DNA of 56,468 bases, from positions 1 to 56,468 of the forward strand of contig JAPUDW010000278.1 in NCBI GenBank assembly GCA_027492915.1, given 5' to 3'. The notes beneath the pieces are model-generated. The model was not told where the DNA came from. It saw only the letters and a program-made list of their open reading frames with translations, and made no database searches. Below, one piece after another: positions 33,419-42,603 of this stretch; the stretch's first letter is position 1; every line of letters begins with the position of its first letter. The DNA is from Bacteroidota bacterium (lineage in GTDB: Bacteria > Chloroflexota > Anaerolineae > Aggregatilineales > Phototrophicaceae). A program made the translations under genes and the position numbers.

Positions 33419-34028
33419 CCTGCTGTTACGTTATATGTCGACAGCCGATTTACCATACGTGATGGAAATCGATCGGCTCTCGTTTGAGATTCCGTGGTCA
33501 GAGAAATCTTACCGCTATGAAATGAATGAGTCCGAGCAAAGTTTCATGGTCGTACTTGAATGGTATCAAGAACGAACGGTGACCCGTTTACAAAAATTAC
33601 TCCACATTCAACCCTTCGCCGAGCGGCGTGTCGTCGGTTACGGCGGCATGTGGTTCATTAGCGGCGAGGCGCACATCAGCAGTATCGCGGTTCACCCCCG
33701 TGGTCGCGGGCGCGGCTGGGGCGAAATCTTGCTGGCGGGAATGGTCAGACGGGGGTTGATGTTGAGCGCCGAAGAAGTGGCACTGGAAGTACGGATTAGC
33801 AATCACCGCGCTCAAAATTTATACCGCAAATACGAGTTCAAAACGGTTGAAATCAAGCCTCGCTACTACCGCAACAACAATGAAGATGCGTTCGATATGC
33901 GCATGAATGTGCTTGATGCAGCCGTTTGTTCACGCTTCGAGGAGCGTTATAGTTCGTTGTTTGCCGCGTTCCAGCTTAGTGACCACTTCAGTGACTTTTC
34001 ACCACCACGCAACACCCCCAAACCCTAA
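33402..34028 (+). CDS. rimI: Ribosomal-protein-alanine N-acetyltransferase (RimI-like GNAT)
   Basis: A 208-residue acetyltransferase that in its family acetylates the N-terminus of ribosomal protein S18 or similar. [19 protein letters not shown] is the RimI start; the acetyl-CoA loop is [19 protein letters not shown], followed by [19 protein letters not shown]. It carries ~45 extra residues: an insertion after residue 45 ([18 protein letters not shown]) and a tail. The tsaE-tsaB-rimI order is standard. ATG 33402 overlaps tsaB; an earlier ATG at 33360 lies deeper inside it. Its stop overlaps that of the convergent epimerase. Confidence 0.88.
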   Translation: MSPKPNLLLRYMSTADLPYVMEIDRLSFEIPWSEKSYRYEMNESEQSFMVVLEWYQERTVTRLQKLLHIQPFAERRVVGYGGMWFISGEAHISSIAVHPRGRGRGWGEILLAGMVRRGLMLSAEEVALEVRISNHRAQNLYRKYEFKTVEIKPRYYRNNNEDAFDMRMNVLDAAVCSRFEERYSSLFAAFQLSDHFSDFSPPRNTPKP

Positions 34029-35095
34029 ACAGCATCCTCACGCACGGCAATATGGTCGATCAGTTCACGCAGGATGGTTTCGCTGTCGTAGTGGTACTGC
34101 CACGCCGGATAATGCTGCTGGAACTTGCGCACATCACTGACATACCAGATGTGGTCGCCACTGCGAGCTTGATCGGTGAGTGTGTAGTCAAGCTGATAGC
34201 CACCGATTTCGCGGATCATGCGAATAGCTTCAAGCATCGAGACATTCGAGTGACGCGAGCCGCCCATGTTGTAGACCTCACCCACACGAGGGTTTTGGAA
34301 GAAGTGCCAGAAGGCTTCCACCAAATCCTTACTGTGGATGTTATCGCGCACCTGCTTACCCTTGTAGCCGAAAATCGTGTAATGCTGCCCGCGAACCGCC
34401 CGCAGTGTGAGGAACGCGAGGAAACCATGCAGTTCTGCGCCGCTGTGGGCTGGCCCTGTGAGGCAGCCACCGCGAAACAAACCCGTTTTCAGCTCGAAGT
34501 ACCGACCGTATTCCTGCACCAGCACATCAGCCGCAACTTTGCTGGCACCAAAAAGGCTGTGCTTGGACTTGTCGATGCTCATGCTTTCGTCGATACCGTG
34601 CTGGGCGAAAGCGTGGGTGGGGTCAACCTCCCAGCGCTCGTCCAGTTCAACCAGCGGCAGAGTGTTCGGCGTGTCCCCATAAACCTTGTTGGTGCTGGTG
34701 AAAATGAAAACCGCGTTGGGGCAGTAACGGCGGGTGGCTTCGAGCATATTCAAGGTGCCGTTGGCATTGATGGTGAAGTCGGTAAAGGGTTCACGGGCTG
34801 CCCAATCGTGCGAAGGCTGGGCAGCGGCATGGACGACCAACACGATTTCCCCCGCGTAACGGGCAAATACCTGCTCGATCTGGGCGAAGTCGCGAATATC
34901 GTAGTTAAAGTGTTGGTAACGGGGTAGTTGGTTGATAAGCTGTTCACGGTTCCATGAGGTGCTGGCCTCATTACCAAAGAAATAGGCGCGCATGTCGTTA
35001 TCAATGCCCACCACATCATAGCCTTCGGCATGAAAGCGTTTGACCGTTTCACTACCAATTAACCCAGCCGAACCTGTTACGACCACTATCGCCAT
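34025..35095 (-). CDS. NAD-dependent sugar-nucleotide epimerase (CDP-paratose 2-epimerase-like)
   Basis: A 356-residue short-chain-type epimerase. The NAD site is [14 protein letters not shown], and [13 protein letters not shown] plus [20 protein letters not shown] and [13 protein letters not shown] are typical of CDP-paratose/tyvelose 2-epimerase relatives, which invert C2 of nucleotide-linked deoxysugars for surface polysaccharides. The YxxxK motif reads FGASK, Phe in place of the catalytic Tyr; from memory this occurs in this subfamily. A HAD phosphatase precedes it by 66 bp on the same strand, so both may belong to one transcript. Confidence 0.8.
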   Translation of the reverse strand: MAIVVVTGSAGLIGSETVKRFHAEGYDVVGIDNDMRAYFFGNEASTSWNREQLINQLPRYQHFNYDIRDFAQIEQVFARYAGEIVLVVHAAAQPSHDWAAREPFTDFTINANGTLNMLEATRRYCPNAVFIFTSTNKVYGDTPNTLPLVELDERWEVDPTHAFAQHGIDESMSIDKSKHSLFGASKVAADVLVQEYGRYFELKTGLFRGGCLTGPAHSGAELHGFLAFLTLRAVRGQHYTIFGYKGKQVRDNIHSKDLVEAFWHFFQNPRVGEVYNMGGSRHSNVSMLEAIRMIREIGGYQLDYTLTDQARSGDHIWYVSDVRKFQQHYPAWQYHYDSETILRELIDHIAVREDAV

Positions 35096-35161
35096 ACGTA
35101 CTCATTTCTCACCGACATAGGCGAACAACACGCAGCGCCTATGTCCTAACTTTGAATATGC

Positions 35162-35872
35162 TTACAGGGGTAATACTTTTTCCCAGAAGGTCGTTAGATC
35201 GTCCAGCAGATAATCCGGCCCGGTCTCGGCCAACTCGGTTTGGGAAGTCGCATAACCGGTTTTCACACCAACCGCGACCGCACCCAAGGCACGGGCACAA
35301 GCAATATCTGCAGGGGTATCACCGATCACAATCACCTGCTCCGGCGCGATTTTATGACCGGTCAATTTTTCGGCACGGGCGACCGCCAGCGCGGGCAGCG
35401 CGTTACGATCCGGTGACTCGCTCCCATAGGCCCCCACGACAAACCACTCAGGGTCAAAACCGCCAGCCCGCAGCTTAATCGGGGCGATTGATGAGGTATT
35501 ACCCGTGACCAAGCCTTGTAAGGGTTTACCACGACGGCGCAGTTCAGTGACCAGCGCATGAGCACCGGGGCATTGTTCGACGGTGTAATCAGCAATGATG
35601 CGCGTCATATGCGTGGCAGCAGCTTGTTCATAGGCGGGCATCAGCTCTTCGATCATGACTTCAGTGATGCCATGAACGGGCAGCAGTTCGAGCAAGGTGC
35701 GCCAGTCGGTCTTACCGCCGAAATAATGGTTATCAAGACCGATATCGGTTTTAAAGATTTCGAGCATCGCCAAGCGGGTCGTTTCGCGTCCGACTCCTTT
35801 GGGCATCAACAGCGTACCATCAATGTCCCAAAGAATGAGTTCAATGTCATGGGGATCAGTAATCAACGGCAA
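35162..35872 (-). CDS. HAD-family hydrolase (phosphoglycolate-phosphatase-like)
   Basis: A 236-residue phosphatase. Motif I LILWDIDGTLL supplies the nucleophile and acid/base Asp pair, motif II LQGLVTGNTS, motif III Lys in the middle, and motif IV VIVIGDTPADIACARALG binds Mg. A helical cap of type C1 occupies residues 30-90. Substrate unknown; small phosphate esters are likely. The apparent TTG start at 35872 lacks a clear ribosome site, so the true start may be a few codons later. It precedes the epimerase gene. Confidence 0.85.
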   Translation of the reverse strand: MPLITDPHDIELILWDIDGTLLMPKGVGRETTRLAMLEIFKTDIGLDNHYFGGKTDWRTLLELLPVHGITEVMIEELMPAYEQAAATHMTRIIADYTVEQCPGAHALVTELRRRGKPLQGLVTGNTSSIAPIKLRAGGFDPEWFVVGAYGSESPDRNALPALAVARAEKLTGHKIAPEQVIVIGDTPADIACARALGAVAVGVKTGYATSQTELAETGPDYLLDDLTTFWEKVLPL

Positions 35873-35954
35873 AATGAGGCTACTTTCTCATGGCTGGACT
35901 TTCCCCAATCTTAATACAGCCCATCCGTCATGAGAATATCCGGTTTAGGAGAAC

Positions 35955-35986
35955 GGAATGGTCTAAGACCATTCCCTACGAGAAAT
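35955..35986. repeat. Palindromic intergenic repeat, copy 2
   Basis: GGAATGGTCT and AGACCATTCC (35955-35975) are fully complementary with one central base, followed by CTACGAGAAAT. The flank matches copy 1 (1193-1226). Located between the HAD and patatin genes. Confidence 0.55.
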
Positions 35987-36065
35987 CAGTTATATACCCT
36001 GTATTCAATGTTAATCGGCATCATGCCGTTATCAGTGACACGAGGTTGGATGTGCGAAAAAATGG

Positions 36066-37055
36066 CTAACCTTTGATTAGGAGTTTGACGAGTTGGTCAA
36101 GCTGCTCACCGGATTCATCAACCAACTGCTCCCCTAACAACTTCAGCACACGAATATTGGTGCGGCTGGCATCGTCCATATCATCCATGCCTTCATTGAG
36201 GCGGGTTTGAAAACGGAAGTAGCGTTTCTTGCTGCCTGAATTCGCCCCTAAAATGGTACGCATCTGGTAATCAACCGTTTCGCTGTTGCCATCCATCAAG
36301 ACACTGATGATGGGGATGACCCATTGGGCAGCACCCCAACTTTTCGCCTCATCATAGGGCAAGCGGCGCGTGAGAACACCCGTACCAAGCGACACAACCA
36401 GCACATCCGAGGGCCGAGGGTCGGCAGACATCGCATCCACATAGGCGCACATGGAGGGGTTATTGGCAAAGACACCGCCATCGACTAATGAATAATAATC
36501 CGTTGTTTGTTCGACATCAATTTTATTGGGTTCGAAGTAAGTGGGCGCGGCAGAGGTGGAACGCGCGACCTGCCACATGGGGAAGTCGTAGGTTTTGGGA
36601 TCGAGGCGGGCGCGGGAACTGCGGAAAAACCACGGTGAACGACGTTCGATTTCGTAGCCGGTAATCATCACATCGTTGAGGGATTGTCGAAGGCGAGCAT
36701 CACCAAACGTTTCTTTGAGCACGGCCTCGACCGAATTACTGGGGTAACGTTCGTCGGTGATGCCATTCAGCGAGGTGACACGCTTCCACGGCGAACGGGC
36801 GAAGATGCGACTGCCCTGTTCTTCATAGAGGCGGATACCATCAGCGGCGGAGTAACGTGGCTTGGTCGGGTCAACTTCATCGGGACAGGTGACACCGAGG
36901 GTGAGGACACCACCGGTTGATGTACCTGCGATGAGATCAAACAACTGCGAAATCGGCTTACCTGTGCGTTTTTCAATTTCGGCCATGACCATACCGGGGA
37001 TAATCCCCCGAATACCACCACCATCAATCGAGAGGATTTTGAAAAGCTTCGCCAC
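36066..37055 (-). CDS. Patatin-like phospholipase
   Basis: A 329-residue acyl hydrolase. The oxyanion motif SIDGGGIRGIIPG is at the N-terminus, the nucleophile elbow GTSTGG (about residue 47) holds the catalytic Ser, and SLVDGGVFANNP (about 190) holds the Asp of the Ser-Asp dyad. Single-domain, no signal peptide, so it acts on lipids from the cytosol. Length and layout also fit CBASS CapV effectors, but no cyclic-nucleotide synthase lies nearby, so a lipid-turnover role is likelier. GTG start with AGGAGG upstream. Confidence 0.9.
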   Translation of the reverse strand: MAKLFKILSIDGGGIRGIIPGMVMAEIEKRTGKPISQLFDLIAGTSTGGVLTLGVTCPDEVDPTKPRYSAADGIRLYEEQGSRIFARSPWKRVTSLNGITDERYPSNSVEAVLKETFGDARLRQSLNDVMITGYEIERRSPWFFRSSRARLDPKTYDFPMWQVARSTSAAPTYFEPNKIDVEQTTDYYSLVDGGVFANNPSMCAYVDAMSADPRPSDVLVVSLGTGVLTRRLPYDEAKSWGAAQWVIPIISVLMDGNSETVDYQMRTILGANSGSKKRYFRFQTRLNEGMDDMDDASRTNIRVLKLLGEQLVDESGEQLDQLVKLLIKG

Positions 37056-37242
37056 AGTTTAGCCTCCTGATAAAAGAACGCTTGTTAAGGGAGTATAGCA
37101 TGTACAGCTTTTAGCGGCTGACTGATGCTTATATCTAATGTCGGCTCGATGACGATTGTTGCTAATTTAGTCGCCAGCTTAAAAAAGGCGAAATGCCATC
37201 GCACGGGAGGCTTCGCACAGTACACCAGAAAAGTAGCGGTAG

Positions 37243-37714
37243 GCCAAGGGTTACGGCAGCGGTGGTGGTGGTGAAGTGATCAGTTACCCGTTTTCAGTTC
37301 AAGACAAAAGCGAATGCACAACAAGCGAAATATGCGGCAAAAGCAGCAAATGCGGCGCGAACAAAGAGTCAATTCGGCAGATTGCTCGGCTGATCTTGCT
37401 GCAAACTGGTAATAGGACTGCTGCTGCAACGTTTGCTGCAAAGTAGTTGTTAGCCTACAGTCGCCAGCCCCACGAGAGGCTTCGCACTTGACAGTCCAAT
37501 GCACAAGAGGTGGTTATTAAGCTGCGTGTGGGTATAGCCCCAATCCCAACCCTTCCCTGTGAACAGCATAACCGAAGTAAAAGGGTTTAGGGTGACCATT
37601 TGGAAGAACATTTGGTAGCTTTTAAGCGGGGTTGGCGTTAACCATTTTGAGGGAGCAGGTGTGTTAAGGAGGTTGGGGGATGGTTGGTTTTTGGTAGAAA
37701 AGGTTTGTGAATTC
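37243..37714 (+). repeat. Noncoding dispersed repeat, copy A
   Basis: Inverted partner of copy B (24934-25418). The most alike block is 37583-37714. Other shared landmarks are GCAACGTTTGCTGCAAAGTAG (37427 onwards, shared in its core), a CAGCTTAA-like segment near 37518 and CCAAGGGTTACGG (37243-37256). The copy sits in a ~820-bp gene-free gap between the patatin and esterase genes. Confidence 0.8.
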
Positions 37715-37757
37715 TAACCTTCGTGAGATGTAGTGTGGGTTTAAGTGGTGGTCGAAT

Positions 37758-37796
37758 GAGGGACACGCGGATGCAGCGCGCTGCGTCCCTACATCG
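37758..37796. repeat. REP-like palindrome
   Basis: GGATGCAGCG and CGCTGCGTCC (37769-37788) form a 10-bp stem with one G-U, with outer GGGAC and CCCTACATCG. The CCCTAC flank is like those of copies 1 and 2 at 1193 and 35955. Confidence 0.5.
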
Positions 37797-37879
37797 TGAA
37801 GCTATTTATTTTTGAGCATTTATCATGATCGCACACCAAGTAACCAACTCCTGTAAGGATGCTCATTTAAAGCCGGAGT

Positions 37880-38554
37880 TTACACTTTAGGCGGTTTTTC
37901 GTGCGCGAGAAACCAGTCATAAAGTTCAGGGTTGCTGTAGGTGGCTGTCCATGAGTCATGATACAGGTCAGGGTACAGGGTTAGTTTGACATCACCACCT
38001 GCTTTTTGAAGGGCGCTGACCATATCTTTGGAACGATGGGGAAAGACGACATCATCCAACTCGCCGTGAAATGCCCACACCGGCACATCTTTAAGACCAA
38101 CACCTTCGGATGCGACCCCGCCGCCGCAAATCGGGGCGACTGCCGCAAACAGATTGGGATACGCCGCACCTAGATTCCACGAGCCATAACCGCCCATACT
38201 GAGTCCAGTGAGATAGACGCGGGAAGGGTCAACCGGATAATCGGTGATAATGGTTTCGGTGAGGGACTTGAGCGATTCGGTATGGAGCGTCCACCATGAG
38301 TAGCGCGGGCATTGGGGCGAGACGATGATGAACGGGAGGTCTTTACCCGCTTCCAGCATTTGGGGCAGCCCTGTCACTTTCAGAATATCCAAGTCGGTCA
38401 CATTGTCACCGCGTTCACCAAAGCCGTGTAAGAACAAGATCATCGGCCAGCGTTTGGTGGTGTCATTCGCGTCGTAGCCGGATGGGAGGTGGAGCAAGTA
38501 ATTGAGGATGGGACGCTGCGTGAGTTTGGAAGTGAGGGTGTGTGGCTGCTGCAT
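37880..38554 (-). CDS. Alpha/beta hydrolase (esterase / prolyl-oligopeptidase-like)
   Basis: A 224-residue alpha/beta hydrolase. WPMILFLHGFGERGDN carries the oxyanion HG, the nucleophile elbow is LTGLSMGGYGSW with Ser, the acid is in FHGELDDVVFP and the His in LYHDSWTATY, so the triad is complete. It resembles the PHB-depolymerase/DPP-type esterases in the order of motifs. ATG 38554 with GGGAAA upstream is preferred; the longer frame to 38653 would add a Cys-rich non-conserved lead. No signal peptide with this start. Likely cytosolic carboxylesterase; substrate unknown. Confidence 0.85.
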   Translation of the reverse strand: MQQPHTLTSKLTQRPILNYLLHLPSGYDANDTTKRWPMILFLHGFGERGDNVTDLDILKVTGLPQMLEAGKDLPFIIVSPQCPRYSWWTLHTESLKSLTETIITDYPVDPSRVYLTGLSMGGYGSWNLGAAYPNLFAAVAPICGGGVASEGVGLKDVPVWAFHGELDDVVFPHRSKDMVSALQKAGGDVKLTLYPDLYHDSWTATYSNPELYDWFLAHEKPPKV

Positions 38555-38675
38555 GGTGTTTCCCGGTGAATAAAGATTAATAGAAGTTCGATCAATTTGT
38601 GTGGCAATTAAGCAGAGAACGAGGCATCCACAGGAGGCTACGCACCGCCTCATCCCTAGAGATGTCGATACTCAT

Positions 38676-40250
38676 TTATGACGACAGCGGGAGCCAGAAG
38701 CCGAATTGACTGCCAACGCCTTCTTCGCTCTCGACCCACACTTTGCCCTGATGCCGCTCGATGACGGTTTTGACGAGGCTCAGCCCTACCCCTGAGCCAT
38801 CAATATGCTCGGTGCCAGCCTGCTTGGCACGGTAGAAGGACGTGAACAACCGGGGCAAGTGTTCAGGGCCGATGCCCACACCGTTGTCCTCGACCACGAA
38901 GTATAGGGCAGTACCACGGCTGAAGGCGCGCACGATAATTTGACCATTGTCAGGGGTGTATTTTACCGCGTTGCTGACCAAGTTTTCCATCGCCTCGCGG
39001 ATCATGATGGGGTCTGCAACGATCTGTTCGGGCAAGTCGTGGAAGTCAATCAACAACTGTTGATTCTTTTGCACGGCACCGGGTTGGGAATGTTCAATAA
39101 TGGTTGCAAGCAGCGTTTCGACCACAATTGGCTGGTAGAGTTCCAGCGGCGAGGACTGAATACGTTCAATCCGCAGCAGGTCGGTCAGCAGGTTATCCAT
39201 GCGGGTGGTGGTACGGCGCACCGCTTCGAGATAGCCGAGCAAATTGGGCATATCCGGCGGTATATCCATCTCGATGACATCACAATAACCAGTGATGAGC
39301 GCCAGTGGGCTGCGCAGGTCATGCGAGGCCATCCGAAGCATATCGTTTTTGAAGCGGTCAAGTTCAATGAGGGTGGTGACATCGTGCATCATGACCACGA
39401 AACCCGACTCACCCTGCATCGGGTTTTCCCACACGGACATCAACACATCGAAGTGCAGGTTACGCTGTTCGGAATGAGCTTTAAACAACCAGTGTGTTTC
39501 GCCGCGCGGGGGGTCATCTATGATACTCAGAATGCGGGTGAAGGCGCTATCGGCCTGCACGGTATCGACCAATTTACGCCCGCTCTTTAAGCGAACGTCG
39601 GACTCCTCGAAATAACGTTCGGCAGCCGCGTTCATCATCTGCACGCGCCCTGAACGATCCAGCACCAGCATGGGGTTATTGACGGCGTGCAACACAGCCT
39701 GAAATTGATGACGACCGGAACGCACATGATTTTCGAGGCGGGCGTTGTGAACCGCAACTGCTGACTGGTTCATGGTGATCTGCACAAGGCGCAGATGATT
39801 TTCGGTGAAGTGTTCCGGTTTGGGGTGCAGGAGGAGGAGTACCGCCATCATATCCTGATTGCAGATGAGCGGCACGGCAAGCGCGGACTGGGCATCGCGC
39901 AGTTCGTCGCCAAAGACATAACGGCGGTCGTCCATCATCACATCGCGCACCAGCAAGCCGCTGCGTTCCTGCGCGACAAGGCCGGGTAAGCCGCTTTCTA
40001 GGCCGCCGACACTGGCGGAAAAGATGGTGTCGGGGTCAAGCCGGTCGGTCTGGAAGATATTACGCCAGTCGAGTTCGTAATTCGGGTGCAAGAAAAGGTG
40101 AGCGCGGGTTGCCCCAACAGCATTCGCCACCAGCCGAATCACCCTCCCCAACACACGCTGCATGTCGAAATGGGTGAGCAACTGCGAGACTTCGGCCAGC
40201 AGTTCTAAATCGGAAGATGGGTCAAGGCGGCGGAGCATTCGGCTAGACAT
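38676..40250 (-). CDS. Soluble sensor histidine kinase with GAF and PAS domains
   Basis: A 524-residue kinase with no membrane helix. GAF domain at about 15-165 (ELLAEVSQLLTHFDMQRVLG start), PAS at about 175-290 (VNNPMLVLDRSGRVQMMNAA), HisKA with His310 in MASHDLRSPLAL, and HATPase_c with LVSNAVKYTPDNG, DNGVGIG and GSGVGLSLVKT. Complete kinase motifs; presumably binds a small cytosolic ligand. No response regulator is adjacent. Minus strand, upstream of the esterase gene by ~120 bp. Confidence 0.92.
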   Translation of the reverse strand: MSSRMLRRLDPSSDLELLAEVSQLLTHFDMQRVLGRVIRLVANAVGATRAHLFLHPNYELDWRNIFQTDRLDPDTIFSASVGGLESGLPGLVAQERSGLLVRDVMMDDRRYVFGDELRDAQSALAVPLICNQDMMAVLLLLHPKPEHFTENHLRLVQITMNQSAVAVHNARLENHVRSGRHQFQAVLHAVNNPMLVLDRSGRVQMMNAAAERYFEESDVRLKSGRKLVDTVQADSAFTRILSIIDDPPRGETHWLFKAHSEQRNLHFDVLMSVWENPMQGESGFVVMMHDVTTLIELDRFKNDMLRMASHDLRSPLALITGYCDVIEMDIPPDMPNLLGYLEAVRRTTTRMDNLLTDLLRIERIQSSPLELYQPIVVETLLATIIEHSQPGAVQKNQQLLIDFHDLPEQIVADPIMIREAMENLVSNAVKYTPDNGQIIVRAFSRGTALYFVVEDNGVGIGPEHLPRLFTSFYRAKQAGTEHIDGSGVGLSLVKTVIERHQGKVWVESEEGVGSQFGFWLPLSS

Positions 40251-40458
40251 AAGGCTGTATTAATTAGTGTAGATACACAAAAGTGTCCGGCAATAAAACA
40301 GAATTACACAATACATTATCAAGAAGCCAAATTTCCTTGATATACGTTACTATAACACACAAGTAGAAGCCATTCACTGCTTTAACCTTAAGGTTCGTAT
40401 TAAGCAGCGAAATATCCGTTGTTGTGGCGGGAAAAGCTTAAAAAGTTAGAGGCATAAA

Positions 40459-40478
40459 GGGCACACAGCCGTGTGCCC
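40459..40478 (-). terminator. Hairpin after the M42 operon
   Basis: GGGCACAC and TGTGTGCCC-type arms flank a short loop; on the minus strand a TTTATG follows. 27 bp past the last M42 stop. Weak T-run. Confidence 0.5.
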
Positions 40479-40504
40479 CACAAAAATGCGGTGTAAGCCG
40501 ACGA

Positions 40505-41512
40505 TTACAAGACAGCAGGGTTACTCAGCAAGCCGGTGAGCAACTTGATACAGGCTTCGAGGTCGTTACTATCCACGGTTTCGCTGGTGGTGTGGACATA
40601 ACGGCAGGGAATGGAGATGCAGCCACTGGGGACACCGGCGCGGGTGATCTGGATACCGGCAGCGTCGGTCGAGCCGAGGGTCAGCAGTTCTTTCTGGTAC
40701 GGGATGCCGTCCGCTTCGGCCTGCTTGACCATCCAATTGACAACGGCAGGTGGAACGACGTGGCGGCTGTCGTGGACTTTGATGGCCGCGCCACCGCCAA
40801 GCTTAACATCCATCTTAGCGTTCTTGATAGTGTCACCGGTCGCAGTCACATCAAGAGCGATGGCGATGTCGGGGGCGATGCCGAAAGCGGCAGGCCCGGC
40901 ACCGCGCAAACCGACTTCTTCCTGCACGGTAAAGACGAAGTAGATTTCGTTCGCTAATTTTTTCTTCTTGGCTTTCTTGAGGCGGCGCATGGCTTCAATA
41001 GCAACCACGCATCCGATCCGGTCATCCATCGACTTGGAGATAAGGCGTGTGCCGCGCTGCTCGAAGGTGCGCCAGAAGGTGGCGGGACTGCCAACCTCTA
41101 CAAGATTGTTCCCGTTACCGTCGCTCACATCAATAAAGAATTCGTCGAGGTCGGGGGCGGTGGTACGAGCGGCACCGAACATCTCGGGTGCGGCTATAAC
41201 GCCAGTAACGCCGTTCTCAAAGCGAACGCGATGACCTAGCAGCGTGGTCGCTAATACGCCACCGATGTTGGTGAAGCGCATGTAACCGCTGTTGGGTTCA
41301 ACATAATTCGCCATGACACCGATTTCATCCATGTGGGCGGCAACCATGACCTTCGGGCCACCTTTGCCTACACGGCAGATCAGGTTGCCGAGTGGGTCAA
41401 CGGTAATTTCGTCAGCGAGGTCGGCGACTTCGGCGCGGATGATTTCGCGAACCTGATGTTCGTAGCCCGAAGGCCCCCACGCTTCCACCAGTTTACGGAT
41501 AAGTTCGATCAT
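40505..41512 (-). CDS. M42 family metallo-aminopeptidase, paralogue 1
   Basis: A 335-residue di-zinc exopeptidase of the PepA/TET/FrvX type. All metal and catalytic positions are readable: VAAHMDEIGV, SMDDRIGC (bridging Asp), TVQEEVGLRG (catalytic base Glu and ligand), ALDVTATGD and PCRYVHTTSE. In the family these form large dodecameric particles that trim peptides released by proteasome or Lon-like proteases. Last gene of the six-gene M42 operon, 100 bp after the DUF5071 gene. Confidence 0.93.
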   Translation of the reverse strand: MIELIRKLVEAWGPSGYEHQVREIIRAEVADLADEITVDPLGNLICRVGKGGPKVMVAAHMDEIGVMANYVEPNSGYMRFTNIGGVLATTLLGHRVRFENGVTGVIAAPEMFGAARTTAPDLDEFFIDVSDGNGNNLVEVGSPATFWRTFEQRGTRLISKSMDDRIGCVVAIEAMRRLKKAKKKKLANEIYFVFTVQEEVGLRGAGPAAFGIAPDIAIALDVTATGDTIKNAKMDVKLGGGAAIKVHDSRHVVPPAVVNWMVKQAEADGIPYQKELLTLGSTDAAGIQITRAGVPSGCISIPCRYVHTTSETVDSNDLEACIKLLTGLLSNPAVL

Positions 41513-41612
41513 TCAATCACTCCCTTAACACGAGAATTTAGACGTTCATTTCGTTCATCACACGGAGGAGGCACGCCTCTTCCCCAAGTAAACACATCAA
41601 GCAGGTGATAGT

Positions 41613-42098
41613 CTATTTAGCCCAATATCTTTCAATTTCATCTAGTTCACGAATACGATATTCCACAGATTGCTTTTTACTTTTAACCTGCTGTTTTAAG
41701 GTGTCAAGATTACCCAATTTATTCTTGACAAGTAAGCGTAAGGCAATAATGTCAAGATCATCTGCATGATATGGAAACTGGGCATATCGCATTAATACAG
41801 TTTCCAACGTTACAACCGTTTCTCGATCCCACTTGCTTACCAGTTCTATCAGTATCCAATAAATCCAATCCTCATCATTGCCATTCAATATTTCCGCGAT
41901 ATGAGGAACAAGCGGTTTACCGATAGAAACTAAAAATTCAGAAATCGTTCGAGAACCCGGCCAATTCATATCCTGCAACCAATACAATAATTCAGATAAA
42001 TTATCAGCAACAGCGGGATAGCCTAATGCAACGATCATATTTGCTTGGCTTTCCCATAGAGATTTATCACCTGTTGGTGTCATTGAACTTAGACTCAT
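41613..42098 (-). CDS. DUF5071 protein
   Basis: A 161-residue helical protein. VALGYPAVADNLSELLYWLQDMNW, VSIGKPLVPHIAEILN and DEDWIYWILIELVS match the DUF5071 pattern as I recall it, which is HEAT-like. Function unknown. AGGATGAG precedes the ATG. It starts 4 bp after the PIN gene stop. Base composition is AT-richer than the rest of the operon, so it may be a later insertion. Confidence 0.75.
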   Translation of the reverse strand: MSLSSMTPTGDKSLWESQANMIVALGYPAVADNLSELLYWLQDMNWPGSRTISEFLVSIGKPLVPHIAEILNGNDEDWIYWILIELVSKWDRETVVTLETVLMRYAQFPYHADDLDIIALRLLVKNKLGNLDTLKQQVKSKKQSVEYRIRELDEIERYWAK

Positions 42099-42102
42099 AA
42101 GC

Positions 42103-42594
42103 TCATCCTGCTGATCGCATGAGGGTCAGCGGGAACTGCACATTAAGCCGCTTGACCGCCACACGCAGGCTGACGATGGGCGGCACACCCAGCGCTTGCA
42201 GTTGGTCGGCGTGGCGCAGGATGTTGCGGTCGCCCGTGACGAGCAGCATTTCATGCCCCTGCCGTGCGATCACCCAAGCGGTATCAACGATTTGCGCGTC
42301 AAGGCTATCGCCGTTTTTGCGATGCCCCAGCACACTTGTGATCTGCGACAGTAAGCTATCCGCGGCAACCTCGTTCGACACCACACGCTCCGGCGGCAGA
42401 CCGAGCACTGCCAATTCCGCGACAAGCCCTTCCAACGTGCGCCCCTGCTCTTGACCACTCACTGCCGAAACGCACAACTGAACATAACCAGCGTGATCCC
42501 AATCGAGCAGTTGGCGCGTCAATCCCGCCTCCGCATTCCCCGTGGGGTGCAGCAGGTGGATGAGCACGTTGGTATCGATCAACAGGTTAATCAC
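42103..42594 (-). CDS. PIN domain protein
   Basis: A 163-residue putative metal-dependent RNase. The four acidic positions of a PIN fold are visible: LIDTNVLIHLL (first Asp), a Glu in SGQEQGRT/LEGL, Asp in SLDAQIVDTAW and Asp in LLVTGDRNIL. No cognate antitoxin gene is adjacent, unlike VapC toxins; its neighbours are M42 and DUF5071 genes. GTG start, 9 bp after the M42 paralogue 2 stop. The role inside a peptidase operon is unclear. Confidence 0.8.
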   Translation of the reverse strand: MINLLIDTNVLIHLLHPTGNAEAGLTRQLLDWDHAGYVQLCVSAVSGQEQGRTLEGLVAELAVLGLPPERVVSNEVAADSLLSQITSVLGHRKNGDSLDAQIVDTAWVIARQGHEMLLVTGDRNILRHADQLQALGVPPIVSLRVAVKRLNVQFPLTLMRSAG

Positions 42595-42603
42595 GCCGTT
42601 CCC

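Noticed and set aside
36066..37055. Patatin as a CBASS (CapV) effector
   Set aside because: No cyclic-nucleotide synthase, Cap2/Cap3 or HORMA gene within the window; neighbours are housekeeping or unrelated.
42103..42594. PIN protein as a VapC toxin
   Set aside because: No small antitoxin gene beside it; flanked by peptidase and DUF5071 genes in a tight operon.
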